Assembly (NCBI RefSeq): GCF_001612725.1
Contig: NZ_BDAZ01000002.1
Span: 1 to 64,000, forward strand
Source of the DNA: Nocardia anaemiae NBRC 100462
GTDB taxonomy: Bacteria; Actinomycetota; Actinomycetes; Mycobacteriales; Mycobacteriaceae
Reading direction: 5' to 3'
DNA length: 64,000 nucleotides
Shown here piece after piece: positions 16,230-25,074 of this stretch. The notes under the pieces were generated by a model. It did no database searches, was not told where the DNA came from, and saw only the letters and a program-made list of their open reading frames with translations. The position numbers and the translations under genes were made by a program. Numbering within the stretch: position 1 is the first letter of the stretch; the number at the start of each line of letters is the position of its first letter.

Positions 16230-16766
16230 ATGTCCCCCGGCCAACCCTCCGGCAGCCCACGCGGCTGGCTGGTCGGCGGCACGGTCGGTGCGCTCGCCAT
16301 CACCGCACATGGAGCGGCCGGTGGCGGATTTCCGGATTCGGCCGAATCCGCACTGCTGCTGGTTGTTTCGGCGTCCATGGGATGGGTTGCCGGGCAGCTG
16401 TGGCACACCGACGGCCGTTTGGCCGTACTCGGTCCGCTCGCGCTCGGACAGCTCGCCGGGCACGCGGTGCTATCGGGACTGATCGACCACGGCCACACCC
16501 ACACCGCCGCAACGCAGTTCGACCCGTATCTGCCCACCGGCTGGATGTTGTCGGCGCATTCGATCGCAACGCTCGGCTGCGTCGCTCTGATCCTGTTGGC
16601 CGAACGGCTCTATGCGTTGGCGTCCAGCGTGATTCGCGCGGTGTCCACCGCCGGATCACCGCTCGCGCTCACCGGTCCGTCGCGCTGGTCCGATCCCATT
16701 CTCCGGCCCTACCGCTTTCATCCGAACGGCGCGATCGGTCCGCGCGCGCCACCGGTGTCGGCCTGA
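16230..16766 (+). CDS. membrane protein of the copper cluster
   Basis: 178 residues with four predicted transmembrane segments (about 13-30, 42-58, 66-84 and 105-128). A His-rich loop DHGHTHTAAT joins helices 3 and 4 and looks suited to metal binding. The C-terminal 50 residues are soluble and Pro-rich. No family name is certain; similar proteins are found beside YcnI/CopC/CopD genes. It starts 8 nt after the DUF6474 gene and precedes the YcnI gene by 42 nt, so all of 15571-18974 could be one transcript. A role in copper handling at the membrane is inferred from context. Confidence 0.65.
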   Translation: MSPGQPSGSPRGWLVGGTVGALAITAHGAAGGGFPDSAESALLLVVSASMGWVAGQLWHTDGRLAVLGPLALGQLAGHAVLSGLIDHGHTHTAATQFDPYLPTGWMLSAHSIATLGCVALILLAERLYALASSVIRAVSTAGSPLALTGPSRWSDPILRPYRFHPNGAIGPRAPPVSA

Positions 16767-16808
16767 CCCGCCACACCCAAACCTCTTCGGACAGAAAGCA
16801 CTTCATCC

Positions 16809-17465
16809 ATGCGTACGCAGATCAAGCACGCCTGCACGACCGTAGCCGCCGCCGGTTTCGTGCTCCTCGCGGGCGGCACCGCCGCCGCACACGTCACCGC
16901 CGACGCACCCGGCGCGACGCAGGGCAATTACTCGGTGATCACCTTCAAGGTCCCGACCGAATCGGAGACCGCGAACACCACGGGGCTCACCGTCACCCTG
17001 CCGAATCTCAAGAGCGCCCGCACCGAGCCGATCCCGGGCTGGAGCTCCAAGGTCGACCGCAATGACAAGGCCGAGGCCACCTCGGTCACCTGGACCGCCG
17101 ACCCCGGCGCGCCCGGCGTCCGGCCGGGCCAGTTCCAGCGCTTCGTCCTCTCGGTCGGCCCGCTGCCGACCCAGGACATGGTCAGCTTCCCGGCCACCCA
17201 GACCTACAGCGACGGCAAGGTCGTCAAATGGGATCAGCCGATGGGCGCCGACGGTTCGGAACCCGAGCATCCCGCACCGATGCTGACCCTGGCGGCGGCC
17301 TCCGCTGACGGCGATGACCACCACGTCGGCAGTTCGGCCGCCGCCTCGGCGAAGGCGAAGGACACCGACAACACCGCGCGCTGGCTCGGCGGCATCGGTC
17401 TCGCGCTCGGCCTGCTCGGCGTCGCGCTCGGTCTGGGCAATGTGATCCGCGGACGCCGGGCATGA
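16809..17465 (+). CDS. YcnI-family (DUF1775) copper-binding exported protein
   Basis: 218 residues. A Sec signal peptide (residues 1-27) ends in GGTAAA before HVTADAP, leaving His as the mature N terminus, which in B. subtilis YcnI is a copper ligand together with a Trp. The DUF1775 beta-sandwich includes VTLPNLKSARTEPIPGW and VTWTADPGAPGVRPGQF. The C-terminal segment (LGGIGLALGLLGVALGLG) is a membrane anchor followed by RGRRA. It overlaps the next gene by 4 nt (ATGA), so the YcnI-CopC-CopD set is translationally coupled. It probably binds copper outside the membrane and passes it to CopC/CopD. Confidence 0.88.
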   Translation: MRTQIKHACTTVAAAGFVLLAGGTAAAHVTADAPGATQGNYSVITFKVPTESETANTTGLTVTLPNLKSARTEPIPGWSSKVDRNDKAEATSVTWTADPGAPGVRPGQFQRFVLSVGPLPTQDMVSFPATQTYSDGKVVKWDQPMGADGSEPEHPAPMLTLAAASADGDDHHVGSSAAASAKAKDTDNTARWLGGIGLALGLLGVALGLGNVIRGRRA

Positions 17466-18022
17466 GCGAGCGCGGCACCGCCATGCGTCGCATGGTCACC
17501 GGGCTGGTCGCTGGCCTGCTCTTGCTGAGCATGGGCGCGCTCGCGGCCGGAACGGCGGCGGCCCATTCCACGCCGGTCAGCAGCGTGCCCGCCGACGGCG
17601 CGAGCGTCGAGACCGGTCCGGAGCGGGTCAGCATCACCTTCAATGAGCCACTGCAGGAAAGCTTTCCGGCTCTCACCGTGGTGGGGCCGGACGGGAATCT
17701 GTGGTCCAAGGGCGACCCGAAGGTGGACGGCCCGACCGTCAGCGTCGCGGTCGGCGAACTCGGCCCGACCGGCGTCTACAAGATCGGGTATCGGGTCACC
17801 TCCGCCGACGGCCATCCGGTCAAGGGCGAGCTGAGCTTCACCCTGACCAAGGCGGGCAACGGTACCCCGGGCCCGAAAGCCAACGGCCAGAACAACTCCG
17901 GCGGTGGCGAGGACTCCGAGGGAATTCCGCTGTGGGTCTTCATCGTCGGCGCGGTCGTACTGTTCGGCGGAGGTCTGGCATTCGCCCTGTTCGGCGGCAG
18001 GAGCCGCAACTCGCAGCGGTGA
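17462..18022 (+). CDS. copC: CopC domain copper-resistance protein
   Basis: 186 residues. Signal peptide ending TAAA, then HSTPVSSVPADGASV: the mature N-terminal His is the classic Cu(II) ligand of CopC, paired with the conserved SADGHPVKG histidine near the end of the beta-barrel. Residues 125-150 form a Gly/Asn/Ser linker and the C terminus is a single transmembrane anchor (VFIVGAVVLFGGGLAFALF) with a basic tail. Length and anchor resemble YobA/CopC proteins of Gram-positive bacteria. It overlaps the YcnI gene by 4 nt and precedes copD by 13 nt. Delivers copper to CopD for uptake, or buffers it. Confidence 0.88.
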   Translation: MSERGTAMRRMVTGLVAGLLLLSMGALAAGTAAAHSTPVSSVPADGASVETGPERVSITFNEPLQESFPALTVVGPDGNLWSKGDPKVDGPTVSVAVGELGPTGVYKIGYRVTSADGHPVKGELSFTLTKAGNGTPGPKANGQNNSGGGEDSEGIPLWVFIVGAVVLFGGGLAFALFGGRSRNSQR

Positions 18023-18035
18023 GAAGAGCACACAG

Positions 18036-18974
18036 GTGAACAAGGTGCAGCCGACGACCGGCGGCGGGAATGCGCAAGCTCTGCTGCTGGTCGTCCCGGC
18101 CGGGCTGCTCGGCGTGGCGCTCGCGCTGATCCTGGCCGTCCCGGCGCCCGCGCAAGCCGAAAGCGTCGTCCGGGTGCTGGCGGACTGCACCGGGGCGACC
18201 GTGCTCGGACTGGCCGCACTGCCCCGGCTGCACGATCGGCTGCGGCCGCCGTGGCGGGCGCTCGCGGTGCTCGCCGGGATCTGGTGTGTCACCGAATTCA
18301 CAGTGCTCGTTTTCGAGGCGGCCGCGGTGGTCGGCGTGCCCGTCGGCAAGCTCAGCGGTCGGCAGTTCGGCGATTTCCTGGTCGAGATCAGCGGCGGTCA
18401 GGTCGGTATCGCGGTACTGATCGGCAGCGGTGCGGTCGCCAGCTATTCGGCCATGGCGTTCCGGCGACCGCAAACCGCATCGGCCGATCTGGTGCTGATC
18501 TTCGCCGCGGTGGCGCTGGCACTGCGGCCGATCACCGGGCATATGTCGCAACAACCGTTCGGCTCGGTGCTCGCGGCGGTGCACGCGCTGGCGGCGGCGT
18601 CCTGGTTCGGGCTGCTGATCGCGCTGGCACTTGTGGTGCGCAGCCGAGGCGAGTGGGCGGTGACGCTGCCGAGGTATTCGGCGGTTGCGCTGCCGCTGGT
18701 CGGCATCGTCGCAGTCACCGGTCTGATCAACGGCTTGGTGCGGGTGGGTGGGATCGCACCGTTCGCGACGACCGGCTACGGCCGCATTTTGCTGGCGAAA
18801 ACCCTTGTGCTGGTTGCCTTGCTTGCCCTGGGCTGGTGGTGGCGACGAGCCTGGGTACCGCAGGCGACCGGGCATCGAATGACCGCGGAATCCTCGCTGC
18901 GGCGGGCGGTTGTCGAGGTGGCGGTGATGGCCGTGGCCTTCGGACTGGCGGCGACGCTGGCGGTCACCGCATGA
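18036..18974 (+). CDS. copD: CopD family copper transport membrane protein
   Basis: 312 residues with about eight transmembrane helices. The C-terminal domain carries conserved CopD residues, including GHMSQQPFGSVLAAVHALAA with two His, and TGYGRILLAKTLVLVALLALGW. The GTG at 18036 follows the CopC stop by 13 nt with AGAAGAGCACACAG before it. CopD works with CopC to move copper across the cytoplasmic membrane. The gene ends the copper operon; a palindrome at 18976-18991 follows immediately. Confidence 0.85.
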   Translation: MNKVQPTTGGGNAQALLLVVPAGLLGVALALILAVPAPAQAESVVRVLADCTGATVLGLAALPRLHDRLRPPWRALAVLAGIWCVTEFTVLVFEAAAVVGVPVGKLSGRQFGDFLVEISGGQVGIAVLIGSGAVASYSAMAFRRPQTASADLVLIFAAVALALRPITGHMSQQPFGSVLAAVHALAAASWFGLLIALALVVRSRGEWAVTLPRYSAVALPLVGIVAVTGLINGLVRVGGIAPFATTGYGRILLAKTLVLVALLALGWWWRRAWVPQATGHRMTAESSLRRAVVEVAVMAVAFGLAATLAVTA

Positions 18975-18975
18975 C

Positions 18976-18991
18976 GCTTGCAAATGCAAGC
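18976..18991. promoter_or_regulatory. palindrome after copD
   Basis: GCTTGCAAATGCAAGC: 7-bp arms GCTTGCA / TGCAAGC around AA. It begins at the second base after the copD stop and is 42 bp before the next start. The arms suit an operator for the SRPBCC gene better than a terminator, as GC content is moderate and no T-run follows. Confidence 0.4.
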
Positions 18992-19032
18992 ACCTGCAGT
19001 CCGGCAGATAGCAACCCGTTACAGTTGTGCCC

Positions 19033-19488
19033 ATGACCGAGGTGAAGATCGTCGAGGACTGTGCGGCATCGGCCGAAACAGCCTTCGCGTATGTCAACGA
19101 TTACCGGAATCTGTCGCGTTTCATCACCGAGGTCCAGGACTTCACGCCGATCACCGACCAGGTCGAGGGCGTCGGCGCGACCTTCGACGGCACCATCAAA
19201 CTCGGCCCCGCCGCGCTGCATTCGCGCCTGCAGGTCGTGCGGTGGGAGGAGAACTACGCGATCGCGGTGAAGTCGATCAAGGGGTTCGAGATCGAATCGA
19301 CCTTCCTGTTCCACGCCAAGGGTGCCGACAGCTGCACGGTCGACGCGATCGTCGACTATCGCGTGCCGGGCGGAATCGCGGGCAAGGTGCTCGGGAAGAC
19401 CATCGAGCCGTTCGTGAAGATCGCGGTAAAGCACTCCACACACAATCTGACAACCCAGATCGCCGAATTCCACGCCAGCAGGGGCTAG
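19033..19488 (+). CDS. SRPBCC superfamily (polyketide cyclase-like) protein
   Basis: 151 residues. The helix-grip pattern is visible: TEVKIVEDCAASAETAFAYV at the start, DYRNLSRFITEV, FDGTIKLG, LQVVRWEENYAIAVKSIKG, and a C-terminal long helix (VLGKTIEPFVKIAVKHSTHNL). Such proteins bind hydrophobic ligands in a cavity or act as lipid cyclases or aromatases; a specific ligand cannot be assigned. ATG at 19033 is preferred over the GTG two codons earlier. It follows the copper operon and precedes the DUF5313 pair on the same strand. Confidence 0.75.
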   Translation: MTEVKIVEDCAASAETAFAYVNDYRNLSRFITEVQDFTPITDQVEGVGATFDGTIKLGPAALHSRLQVVRWEENYAIAVKSIKGFEIESTFLFHAKGADSCTVDAIVDYRVPGGIAGKVLGKTIEPFVKIAVKHSTHNLTTQIAEFHASRG

Positions 19489-19533
19489 CCCGGAACTTGT
19501 CCCGGCCGGTCCCGCCGGAGGATGCTTGGCACC

Positions 19534-19914
19534 ATGGCCGACCGAACGACACCGACATTTCCACAGCGCATCGCCTACATCTGCGGGCGCACGCTGCCGG
19601 AGTCGATGTCGGCCTGGGTACTCGAGGATCTGACCGGCCCCGGTGCGGCGCGGCGCTATCTGATGCGCTTCCTCATTCCGATGATCCCGGTTCTGAGTCT
19701 GTTCCTGCTGGTCCCGGGACCGAAATGGATGGGCCTGGCGATGATGGCCCTGCTGTATCTGCCGCTGATCTATTTCACCGCGGCGCTGATGTACGTGTAT
19801 CGCAGGGCGCGTCTGGTCAAGCACGGCCTCGATCCGGCACTGGCCGACTCCGCGTCCAGCAAGCGCGCGGAAAACGAGCGGCTGGCCTACGAACGCCGCC
19901 ATGGTCGGGCCTGA
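19534..19914 (+). CDS. DUF5313 membrane protein, copy 1
   Basis: 126 residues. A soluble N-terminal segment (FPQRIAYICGRTLPESMSAWVLEDL) precedes two transmembrane helices (about 48-66 and 71-91), then a basic C-terminal tail with KHGLDPALADSASSKRAENERLAYERRHG. It is a clear paralogue of the next gene, sharing the RIxYxxGRxLPE, RxLxRFxxPxxP and HGLDP motifs. DUF5313 is restricted to mycolata-type actinobacteria as far as I recall; function unknown. ATG 19534 is favoured over an upstream in-frame start. Confidence 0.75.
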   Translation: MADRTTPTFPQRIAYICGRTLPESMSAWVLEDLTGPGAARRYLMRFLIPMIPVLSLFLLVPGPKWMGLAMMALLYLPLIYFTAALMYVYRRARLVKHGLDPALADSASSKRAENERLAYERRHGRA

Positions 19915-19978
19915 TCCGGGCTGGGCGAATATTCGCCGAACCTGGCGGTGACGCATATCACGGGCATAGCCTGAACAT

Positions 19979-20344
19979 ATGAAACGCCCCACGATAGGCC
20001 AACGGATCTCATACGATCTCGGCCGCGAGCTCCCCGAGGAGCTGCACGAGTGGGTCATCCACGACCTCGTCGGGCACGGGGCCGAGGTGCGCTACCTCGT
20101 CCGGTTCATCGTTCCATTCGTCCCGCTCTTGCTGGTCCCGCTGCTGTTCCCCGGGCCGATCGCGCTGAAGATCGGCGTGATCATCATGATGCTCGTGCCG
20201 CTGGTCGTGTTCACCGTCGCGCGCAGCTACGTCTGGCGCCGCCACCGGATGCGGCAGCACGGCCTCGATCCGCAATGGATCGACCACAACAAGATGCGCG
20301 AAACCGAGCGGATCAAGTACCAGATGCATTACGGGCACCGCTAG
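19979..20344 (+). CDS. DUF5313 membrane protein, copy 2
   Basis: 121 residues, tandem paralogue of the preceding gene. N-terminal amphipathic part ([20 protein letters not shown]), two hydrophobic helices (about 40-58 and 62-80), and a C-terminal tail with [30 protein letters not shown]. The two copies probably arose by duplication and may form a hetero-oligomer. The short dispersed repeat copy 2 lies 64 nt downstream. Confidence 0.75.
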   Translation: MKRPTIGQRISYDLGRELPEELHEWVIHDLVGHGAEVRYLVRFIVPFVPLLLVPLLFPGPIALKIGVIIMMLVPLVVFTVARSYVWRRHRMRQHGLDPQWIDHNKMRETERIKYQMHYGHR

Positions 20345-20407
20345 CGACACAGCCCTGCGCGAACGCCCATCGGCCAGCGCTAACCCTCCGCACCCGCTCG
20401 ACCAGCA

Positions 20408-20479
20408 CGGAGCGAGTCTTACGAGCGACGTTCGCGAGACACCAGGGGGCCGCGAACACGCCGCGCCGCAGGCGCGGCA
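20408..20479. repeat. dispersed repeat, short copy
   Basis: 72 bp nearly identical to the outer parts of 15436-15547, without the 40-bp insertion. It includes the AGACACCAGGGGGCCGCGAA block and the GCCGCGCC-GCA-GGCGCGGC hairpin, ending 11 nt before the rraA start. Confidence 0.85.
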
Positions 20480-20489
20480 GAATGTCACA

Positions 20490-20966
20490 GTGAACACCAT
20501 TGCCACGGCGGACCTCGCCGACGAGATCGGCCCCGAAATCCGTAGCTGCGACACGCAGTTCATCCAGTTCGGCGGGCGCGCGGAGTTCTCCGGGCGGATC
20601 ACCACGATCCGCTGCTTCCAGGACAACCTGCTGGTCAAGCAAACGCTGAGCGAGCCGGGTAATGGCGGCGTGCTCGTCGTCGACGGCGGCGCCAGCGTGC
20701 ACACCGCACTGGTCGGCGACATCATCGCCGGACGCGGTGTGGCCAACGGCTGGTCCGGCGTCATCGTCAACGGTGCGGTGCGCGACTCGGCCATCCTGCG
20801 CACGCTCGATATCGGTATCAAGGCACTGGGCACCAACCCGCGCAAGAGCACCCAGACCGGCAGCGGCGACCGCGATATCCCGGTCGAATTCGGGGGTATC
20901 ACCTTCGTGCCCGGCGAGATGCTCTACAGCGACCACGACGGCATCGTGGTCCGTGCCGAAGACTGA
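20490..20966 (+). CDS. rraA: RraA family protein (HMG aldolase-like / RNase E inhibitor-like)
   Basis: 158 residues with the RraA fold signatures [49 protein letters not shown] and [15 protein letters not shown]. The GxVRD and DxD residues match the metal site of 4-hydroxy-4-methyl-2-oxoglutarate aldolases. Mycobacterial Rv3853 has this annotation, formerly menG. The start is GTG at 20490. It converges on the S4 gene with only 4 nt between stops. Whether it acts on RNase E or as an aldolase is unresolved for the whole group. Confidence 0.85.
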   Translation: MNTIATADLADEIGPEIRSCDTQFIQFGGRAEFSGRITTIRCFQDNLLVKQTLSEPGNGGVLVVDGGASVHTALVGDIIAGRGVANGWSGVIVNGAVRDSAILRTLDIGIKALGTNPRKSTQTGSGDRDIPVEFGGITFVPGEMLYSDHDGIVVRAED

Positions 20967-20970
20967 GCGA

Positions 20971-21192
20971 CTAAGCCGTCGCCACCCTGGCCTTGTGACC
21001 GGCGATGGCCACAATGTCGCCGACATGCAATTGCCGTCCGCGACGCAGTTCCACCTCCTCGTTCACCCGTACCAGGCCCGCGGCGATCACGGTCTTGGCC
21101 TCCGATCCGGAATCGATCAGATTGGCCAGCTTGAGGAACTGACCGAGTCGAATGACGTCGTCATCGATCGGCACATCGACTGCATCGGACAT
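20971..21192 (-). CDS. small S4 RNA-binding domain protein
   Basis: 73 residues, a stand-alone S4 domain of the YbcJ/YaaA type. The signature IRLGQFLKLANLIDSGSEAK, then GLVRVNEEVELRRGRQLHVGD, is complete. Such proteins bind structured RNA, perhaps on the ribosome. The ATG at 21192 reads MSDAVDVPIDDD; the open frame extends further upstream but without family character. It is divergent from lysX. Confidence 0.85.
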   Translation of the reverse strand: MSDAVDVPIDDDVIRLGQFLKLANLIDSGSEAKTVIAAGLVRVNEEVELRRGRQLHVGDIVAIAGHKARVATA

Positions 21193-21335
21193 GGGATACA
21201 TCCTTACTCCGTCGCCGTCGAACGGGAAATCCCACCCCCACCCGCGGTACGAACGACGGGCGATGACGCACCGATAACCGACATGCCCGGGTGGTCTTCG
21301 AGCACCACTACCGCGGCACCGTACACACTGGTGCT

Positions 21336-24300
21336 GTGACAACCACGCACGCCCGGCAACACATCGACACCGAAGCACTCCCGGAGAGAGCGGCACCACC
21401 GGTACCGCATCGCGGACACGGACGGCTGCGCGAGGTCCCGCATATCGCGGGTCTGATCCTGGGTGTGTTCGCCGTGCTCTGCTTCCTGTGGAGCCTCTCG
21501 CCCGGACTGCGATATCTGACGCATGTGCCGCGTCGCTACATCGACCTGTACTACTTCGACGCACCGGATACCAGCCTCGTATGGGCATTGGTGGTCGGTC
21601 TGCTCGCTGGGGCGACGGCCAGCCGCAAGCGGATCGCCTGGTGGTTGCTGATCGGCTATATCGCGCTCTACGCGCTGGCGAATGTGCTCGAATTCGCCGA
21701 CGAGGCCAATATGCACGCGCTGGTGGCGGCGATGGTGCAGATCGTCGCGATCGGCGTGCTGCTCGCGTCCTGGCGGGAGTTCTACACCAAGGTGCGCCGG
21801 GGCGCGGGCTGGAAGGCGTTGGGCGTACTGGTCGGCGGCCTCGCGGTCGGCTGTCTGCTCGGCTGGGGCCTGGTGGAACTGTTCCCCGGTTCGCTGCCGC
21901 GTGGCGTGCAGCGGCCGCTGTGGTCGGTCTATCGGGTCACTGCCGCCGTCTTGGTGGACAACGAACATTTCGACGGCCATCCGCGCCCGTTCGTCAACTT
22001 CCTGCTCGGTCTCTTCGGCGCCATCGCGCTGTTGGCCGCGGTGGTCATCCTGCTGCGCTCGCAACGCGCGGGCAATGCGATGACCGGCACCGACGAATCC
22101 GCGATCCGCGGGCTGCTGGAACGCTCCGATGTCGAGGATTCGCTCGGCTACTTCGCGACTCGCCGCGATAAGGCGGTGGTGTTCGCACCGAGCGGCAAGG
22201 CGGCGCTGACCTATCGCGTCGAATTGGGCGTCTGCCTCGCCAGTGGTGATCCGATCGGCATTCGCGAGGCCTGGCCGCAGGCGATCGATGCCTGGCTGCA
22301 ACTGGCCGACCAATTCGGTTGGGCACCGGCGGTCATGGGCGCCAGCGAACTCGGTGCCACGGCATATCGGCGAGCCGGACTTTCGGCGCTGCGCCTCGGC
22401 GATGAGGCAATTCTGGACACCAGGTCGTTCTCGCTCGCGGGCCCGGAGATGAAGCAGGTCCGCCAGGCCGCGAATCGGTTGCGCAAGCACGGGATCCATG
22501 TGCGGATCCGCCGCCATCGCGATATTCCGGCCGAGGAATTCCGGCAGGTGATCGCGCGGGCGGATGCCTGGCGCGATACCGAAACCGAGCGCGGCTTCTC
22601 GATGGCGCTCGGCCGCCTCGGCGATCCGCTGGACGGCGAGTGCCTGCTGGTGGAAGCGGTGAACCCGCAGGACCAGGTGCTCGGCATGCTCTCGCTGGTG
22701 CCATGGGGACGTACCGGCGCGTCACTCGAGCTGATGCGCCGAGATCCACACGGCCCCAACGGTGTCATGGAGCTGATGATCTCCCAGCTCGCACTGACCT
22801 CCGAACAGCATGGCATCACCAGGGTTTCGCTGAACTTCGCGGTATTCCGCTCGGTCTTCGAGGAGGGCGGACGCATCGGCGCCGGACCGGTGCTGCGGCT
22901 GTGGCGCGGTGTGCTGCTGTTCTTTTCGCGCTGGTGGCAGCTGGAGGCGCTGTACCGGTCGAATGTGAAGTATCAGCCGCACTGGGTGCCCCGGTTCTTC
23001 CTGTTCGAGGAGCGCAGACAACTACCCCGGGTGGCGATGGCCAGTGCGCTCGCCGAGGGCTTCCTACCGCGCTTCGGCAAGGATCCCGAGACCATTACCC
23101 ACACCGGTCTGCACAGCGCGGTTCCCGCGGGCGTCACCGGACTGCACGCCGACGGCAGTCCGCCGGATCTGCCGGAAAACGTCGGGGTGGAACAGCTTCC
23201 GCGCCGCCCCGAGCAGGTGCGGGTGCGCATGGACAAGCTCGACCGGCTCGCGGCCGCCGGTGTCGACCCCTATCCGGTCGCCTATCCGCCGACGCATACC
23301 GTTGCGGCGGCGCGTCGTTCACCGCGCGGCACCACGGTGCGGGTCTGCGGCCGACTGTTGCGCATCCGCGATTACGGCGGGGTGATCTTCGCGGTGGTCC
23401 GGGACTGGACCGACGATATCCAGCTGGTCATCGACCGCGATCGGGTCGGCGTCGAACGCAGCGCCGAATTCGGCGAATTCTTCGATCTCGGTGACCTCAT
23501 CGAGGTCAGCGGTCAGATCGGGCACAGCCGCCGCGGCGAACTCTCGCTGCTGGCCGCGGACTGGCGGATGATCGGCAAATGCCTGCATCCGCTGCCGGAC
23601 AAGTGGAAGGGCCTGGCCGATCCGGAGGCCAGGGTGCGTCAGCGCTACGTCGATATGGCGATCAATCCGGAGGTCCGCGAGGTGCTGAGCAAGCGCACCG
23701 CGGTGGTGCGCTCGCTGCGGGATTCGTTGAACGCCTGGGGATATCTCGAGGTGGAGACCCCGATCTTGCAGAAGGTGCACGGCGGCGCCAATGCGACACC
23801 GTTCCTCACCCATATCAATGCCTACGATCTGGATCTGTATCTGCGGATCGCACCCGAGCTGTATCTCAAGCGGCTGTGCGTCGGCGGTATGGAGAAGGTC
23901 TTCGAAATCGGGCGCAACTTCCGCAACGAGGGTGTCGACTTCAGCCACAATCCGGAGTTCACCAGCCTGGAAGCCTATGAGGCACATGCCGATTACGAGC
24001 GGATGATGCAGCTGGCCCGCCAGCTCATCCAGAACGCCGCGCAGGCCGCCAATGGTTCGATGGTCGCGCTGCGTCCCAAACCGGACGGCTCCTTCGAAGA
24101 GGTGGACATCTCCGGGGAATGGGCGGTGAAGACCGTGCACGGCGCGGTATCGGAGGCGATCAGCAGCAAGATCACCCCGCGGACCACGCTCGACGAACTG
24201 CGCGAACTCTGCGATAAGGCGCAGGTGCCCTATCAGCACGGCTGGGATGCCGGACAGGTCGTGCAGGAAATGTATGAGCATCTGGTCGAATCCCGTACGG

Positions 24301-24659
24301 AGAAGCCGACTTTCTACATCGACTTCCCCACCTCGGTCTCCCCGCTGACCCGCGCGCACCGCAACATTCCCGGCGTGACCGAACGCTGGGATCTGGTCGC
24401 CTGGGGCGTCGAATTGGGTACGGCCTACAGCGAACTCACCGATCCGATCGAACAGCGCCGCAGGCTCACCGAACAATCGATGTTGGCGGCCAACGGCGAT
24501 CCGGAGGCCATGGAACTCGACGAGGACTTCCTGCAGGCGCTCGAGCACGCGATGCCGCCGACCGGTGGATTGGGTATGGGCGTGGACCGCATCGTCATGT
24601 TGATCACCGGACGCAGCATTCGCGAGACGCTGCCGTTCCCCTTGGTGAAGCCGCGCTGA
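21336..24659 (+). CDS. lysX: bifunctional lysylphosphatidylglycerol synthetase / lysyl-tRNA synthetase LysX
   Basis: A fusion of about 1107 residues. The N-terminal part (residues 40-240) has six or seven transmembrane helices; next comes an MprF-like DUF2156 transferase domain (about 250-570), then an OB-fold tRNA-binding domain (about 650-750) and a class II LysRS catalytic core with motif 2 ([20 protein letters not shown]) and motif 3 ([12 protein letters not shown]). It charges tRNA with lysine and transfers lysine to phosphatidylglycerol, reducing the negative charge of the membrane and protecting from cationic peptides. The GTG at 21336 is the best start. Mycobacterial LysX is 1172 residues. 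A housekeeping LysRS is expected elsewhere. Confidence 0.94.
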   Translation: MTTTHARQHIDTEALPERAAPPVPHRGHGRLREVPHIAGLILGVFAVLCFLWSLSPGLRYLTHVPRRYIDLYYFDAPDTSLVWALVVGLLAGATASRKRIAWWLLIGYIALYALANVLEFADEANMHALVAAMVQIVAIGVLLASWREFYTKVRRGAGWKALGVLVGGLAVGCLLGWGLVELFPGSLPRGVQRPLWSVYRVTAAVLVDNEHFDGHPRPFVNFLLGLFGAIALLAAVVILLRSQRAGNAMTGTDESAIRGLLERSDVEDSLGYFATRRDKAVVFAPSGKAALTYRVELGVCLASGDPIGIREAWPQAIDAWLQLADQFGWAPAVMGASELGATAYRRAGLSALRLGDEAILDTRSFSLAGPEMKQVRQAANRLRKHGIHVRIRRHRDIPAEEFRQVIARADAWRDTETERGFSMALGRLGDPLDGECLLVEAVNPQDQVLGMLSLVPWGRTGASLELMRRDPHGPNGVMELMISQLALTSEQHGITRVSLNFAVFRSVFEEGGRIGAGPVLRLWRGVLLFFSRWWQLEALYRSNVKYQPHWVPRFFLFEERRQLPRVAMASALAEGFLPRFGKDPETITHTGLHSAVPAGVTGLHADGSPPDLPENVGVEQLPRRPEQVRVRMDKLDRLAAAGVDPYPVAYPPTHTVAAARRSPRGTTVRVCGRLLRIRDYGGVIFAVVRDWTDDIQLVIDRDRVGVERSAEFGEFFDLGDLIEVSGQIGHSRRGELSLLAADWRMIGKCLHPLPDKWKGLADPEARVRQRYVDMAINPEVREVLSKRTAVVRSLRDSLNAWGYLEVETPILQKVHGGANATPFLTHINAYDLDLYLRIAPELYLKRLCVGGMEKVFEIGRNFRNEGVDFSHNPEFTSLEAYEAHADYERMMQLARQLIQNAAQAANGSMVALRPKPDGSFEEVDISGEWAVKTVHGAVSEAISSKITPRTTLDELRELCDKAQVPYQHGWDAGQVVQEMYEHLVESRTEKPTFYIDFPTSVSPLTRAHRNIPGVTERWDLVAWGVELGTAYSELTDPIEQRRRLTEQSMLAANGDPEAMELDEDFLQALEHAMPPTGGLGMGVDRIVMLITGRSIRETLPFPLVKPR

Positions 24660-24782
24660 AACCTCCGTGTTGAGAATTTCACTCTGAAGGATTTGCAAAC
24701 ATAGGAAGGCTTCCCAAGCGGAATTCGCCCGCTAGTGTTGACAACTCGGCCCCGGGAGGAGGCCGTTACCTTCGACAATGGG

Positions 24783-25016
24783 ATGCATATGTACCTTGAT
24801 CTGCTGACCAATACCGCTCTGCTGGACCCGCAGGTCTGGGCCAGCGCGGACACCTGGACCAACTCCGACACCCTGGCCTCGGCAGTGGAATTCGCGGCCA
24901 AGAAAAAGAAGAAGAGCAGCAGCGGGCTGATCATCGGCGGCATCTGCTGCCTGGTCGTCGTCGCGCTGATCGTGGGCGGCATCTACCTGCTGACCCAGCG
25001 CAAGAAGCAACAGTAA
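24783..25016 (+). CDS. small single-pass membrane protein
   Basis: 77 residues from the ATG at 24783; the ATG at 24789 or GTG at 24735 are alternatives. The N-terminal half is polar, then comes a Lys-rich stretch (AAKKKKKSSSG) and one transmembrane helix (LIIGGICCLVVVALIVGGIYLL), ending with a positively charged tail. Two Cys lie in the helix. It looks like a tail-anchored peptide of unknown function. It sits 123 nt downstream of lysX; a TTGACA at 24738 could be a -35 element of its own promoter. A strong terminator follows. Confidence 0.55.
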   Translation: MHMYLDLLTNTALLDPQVWASADTWTNSDTLASAVEFAAKKKKKSSSGLIIGGICCLVVVALIVGGIYLLTQRKKQQ

Positions 25017-25024
25017 GCCCGAGA

Positions 25025-25061
25025 AAACGGCCCGGCTCGCCGATCGCGAACCGGGCCGTTT
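25025..25061. terminator. bidirectional hairpin terminator
   Basis: AAACGGCCCGG / CCGGGCCGTTT outer stem (11 bp) with an inner TCGC / GCGA pairing, followed by a T-rich end on both strands, between the convergent small gene and the MFS gene. Confidence 0.85.
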
Positions 25062-25074
25062 CGGTATTTCCGAA

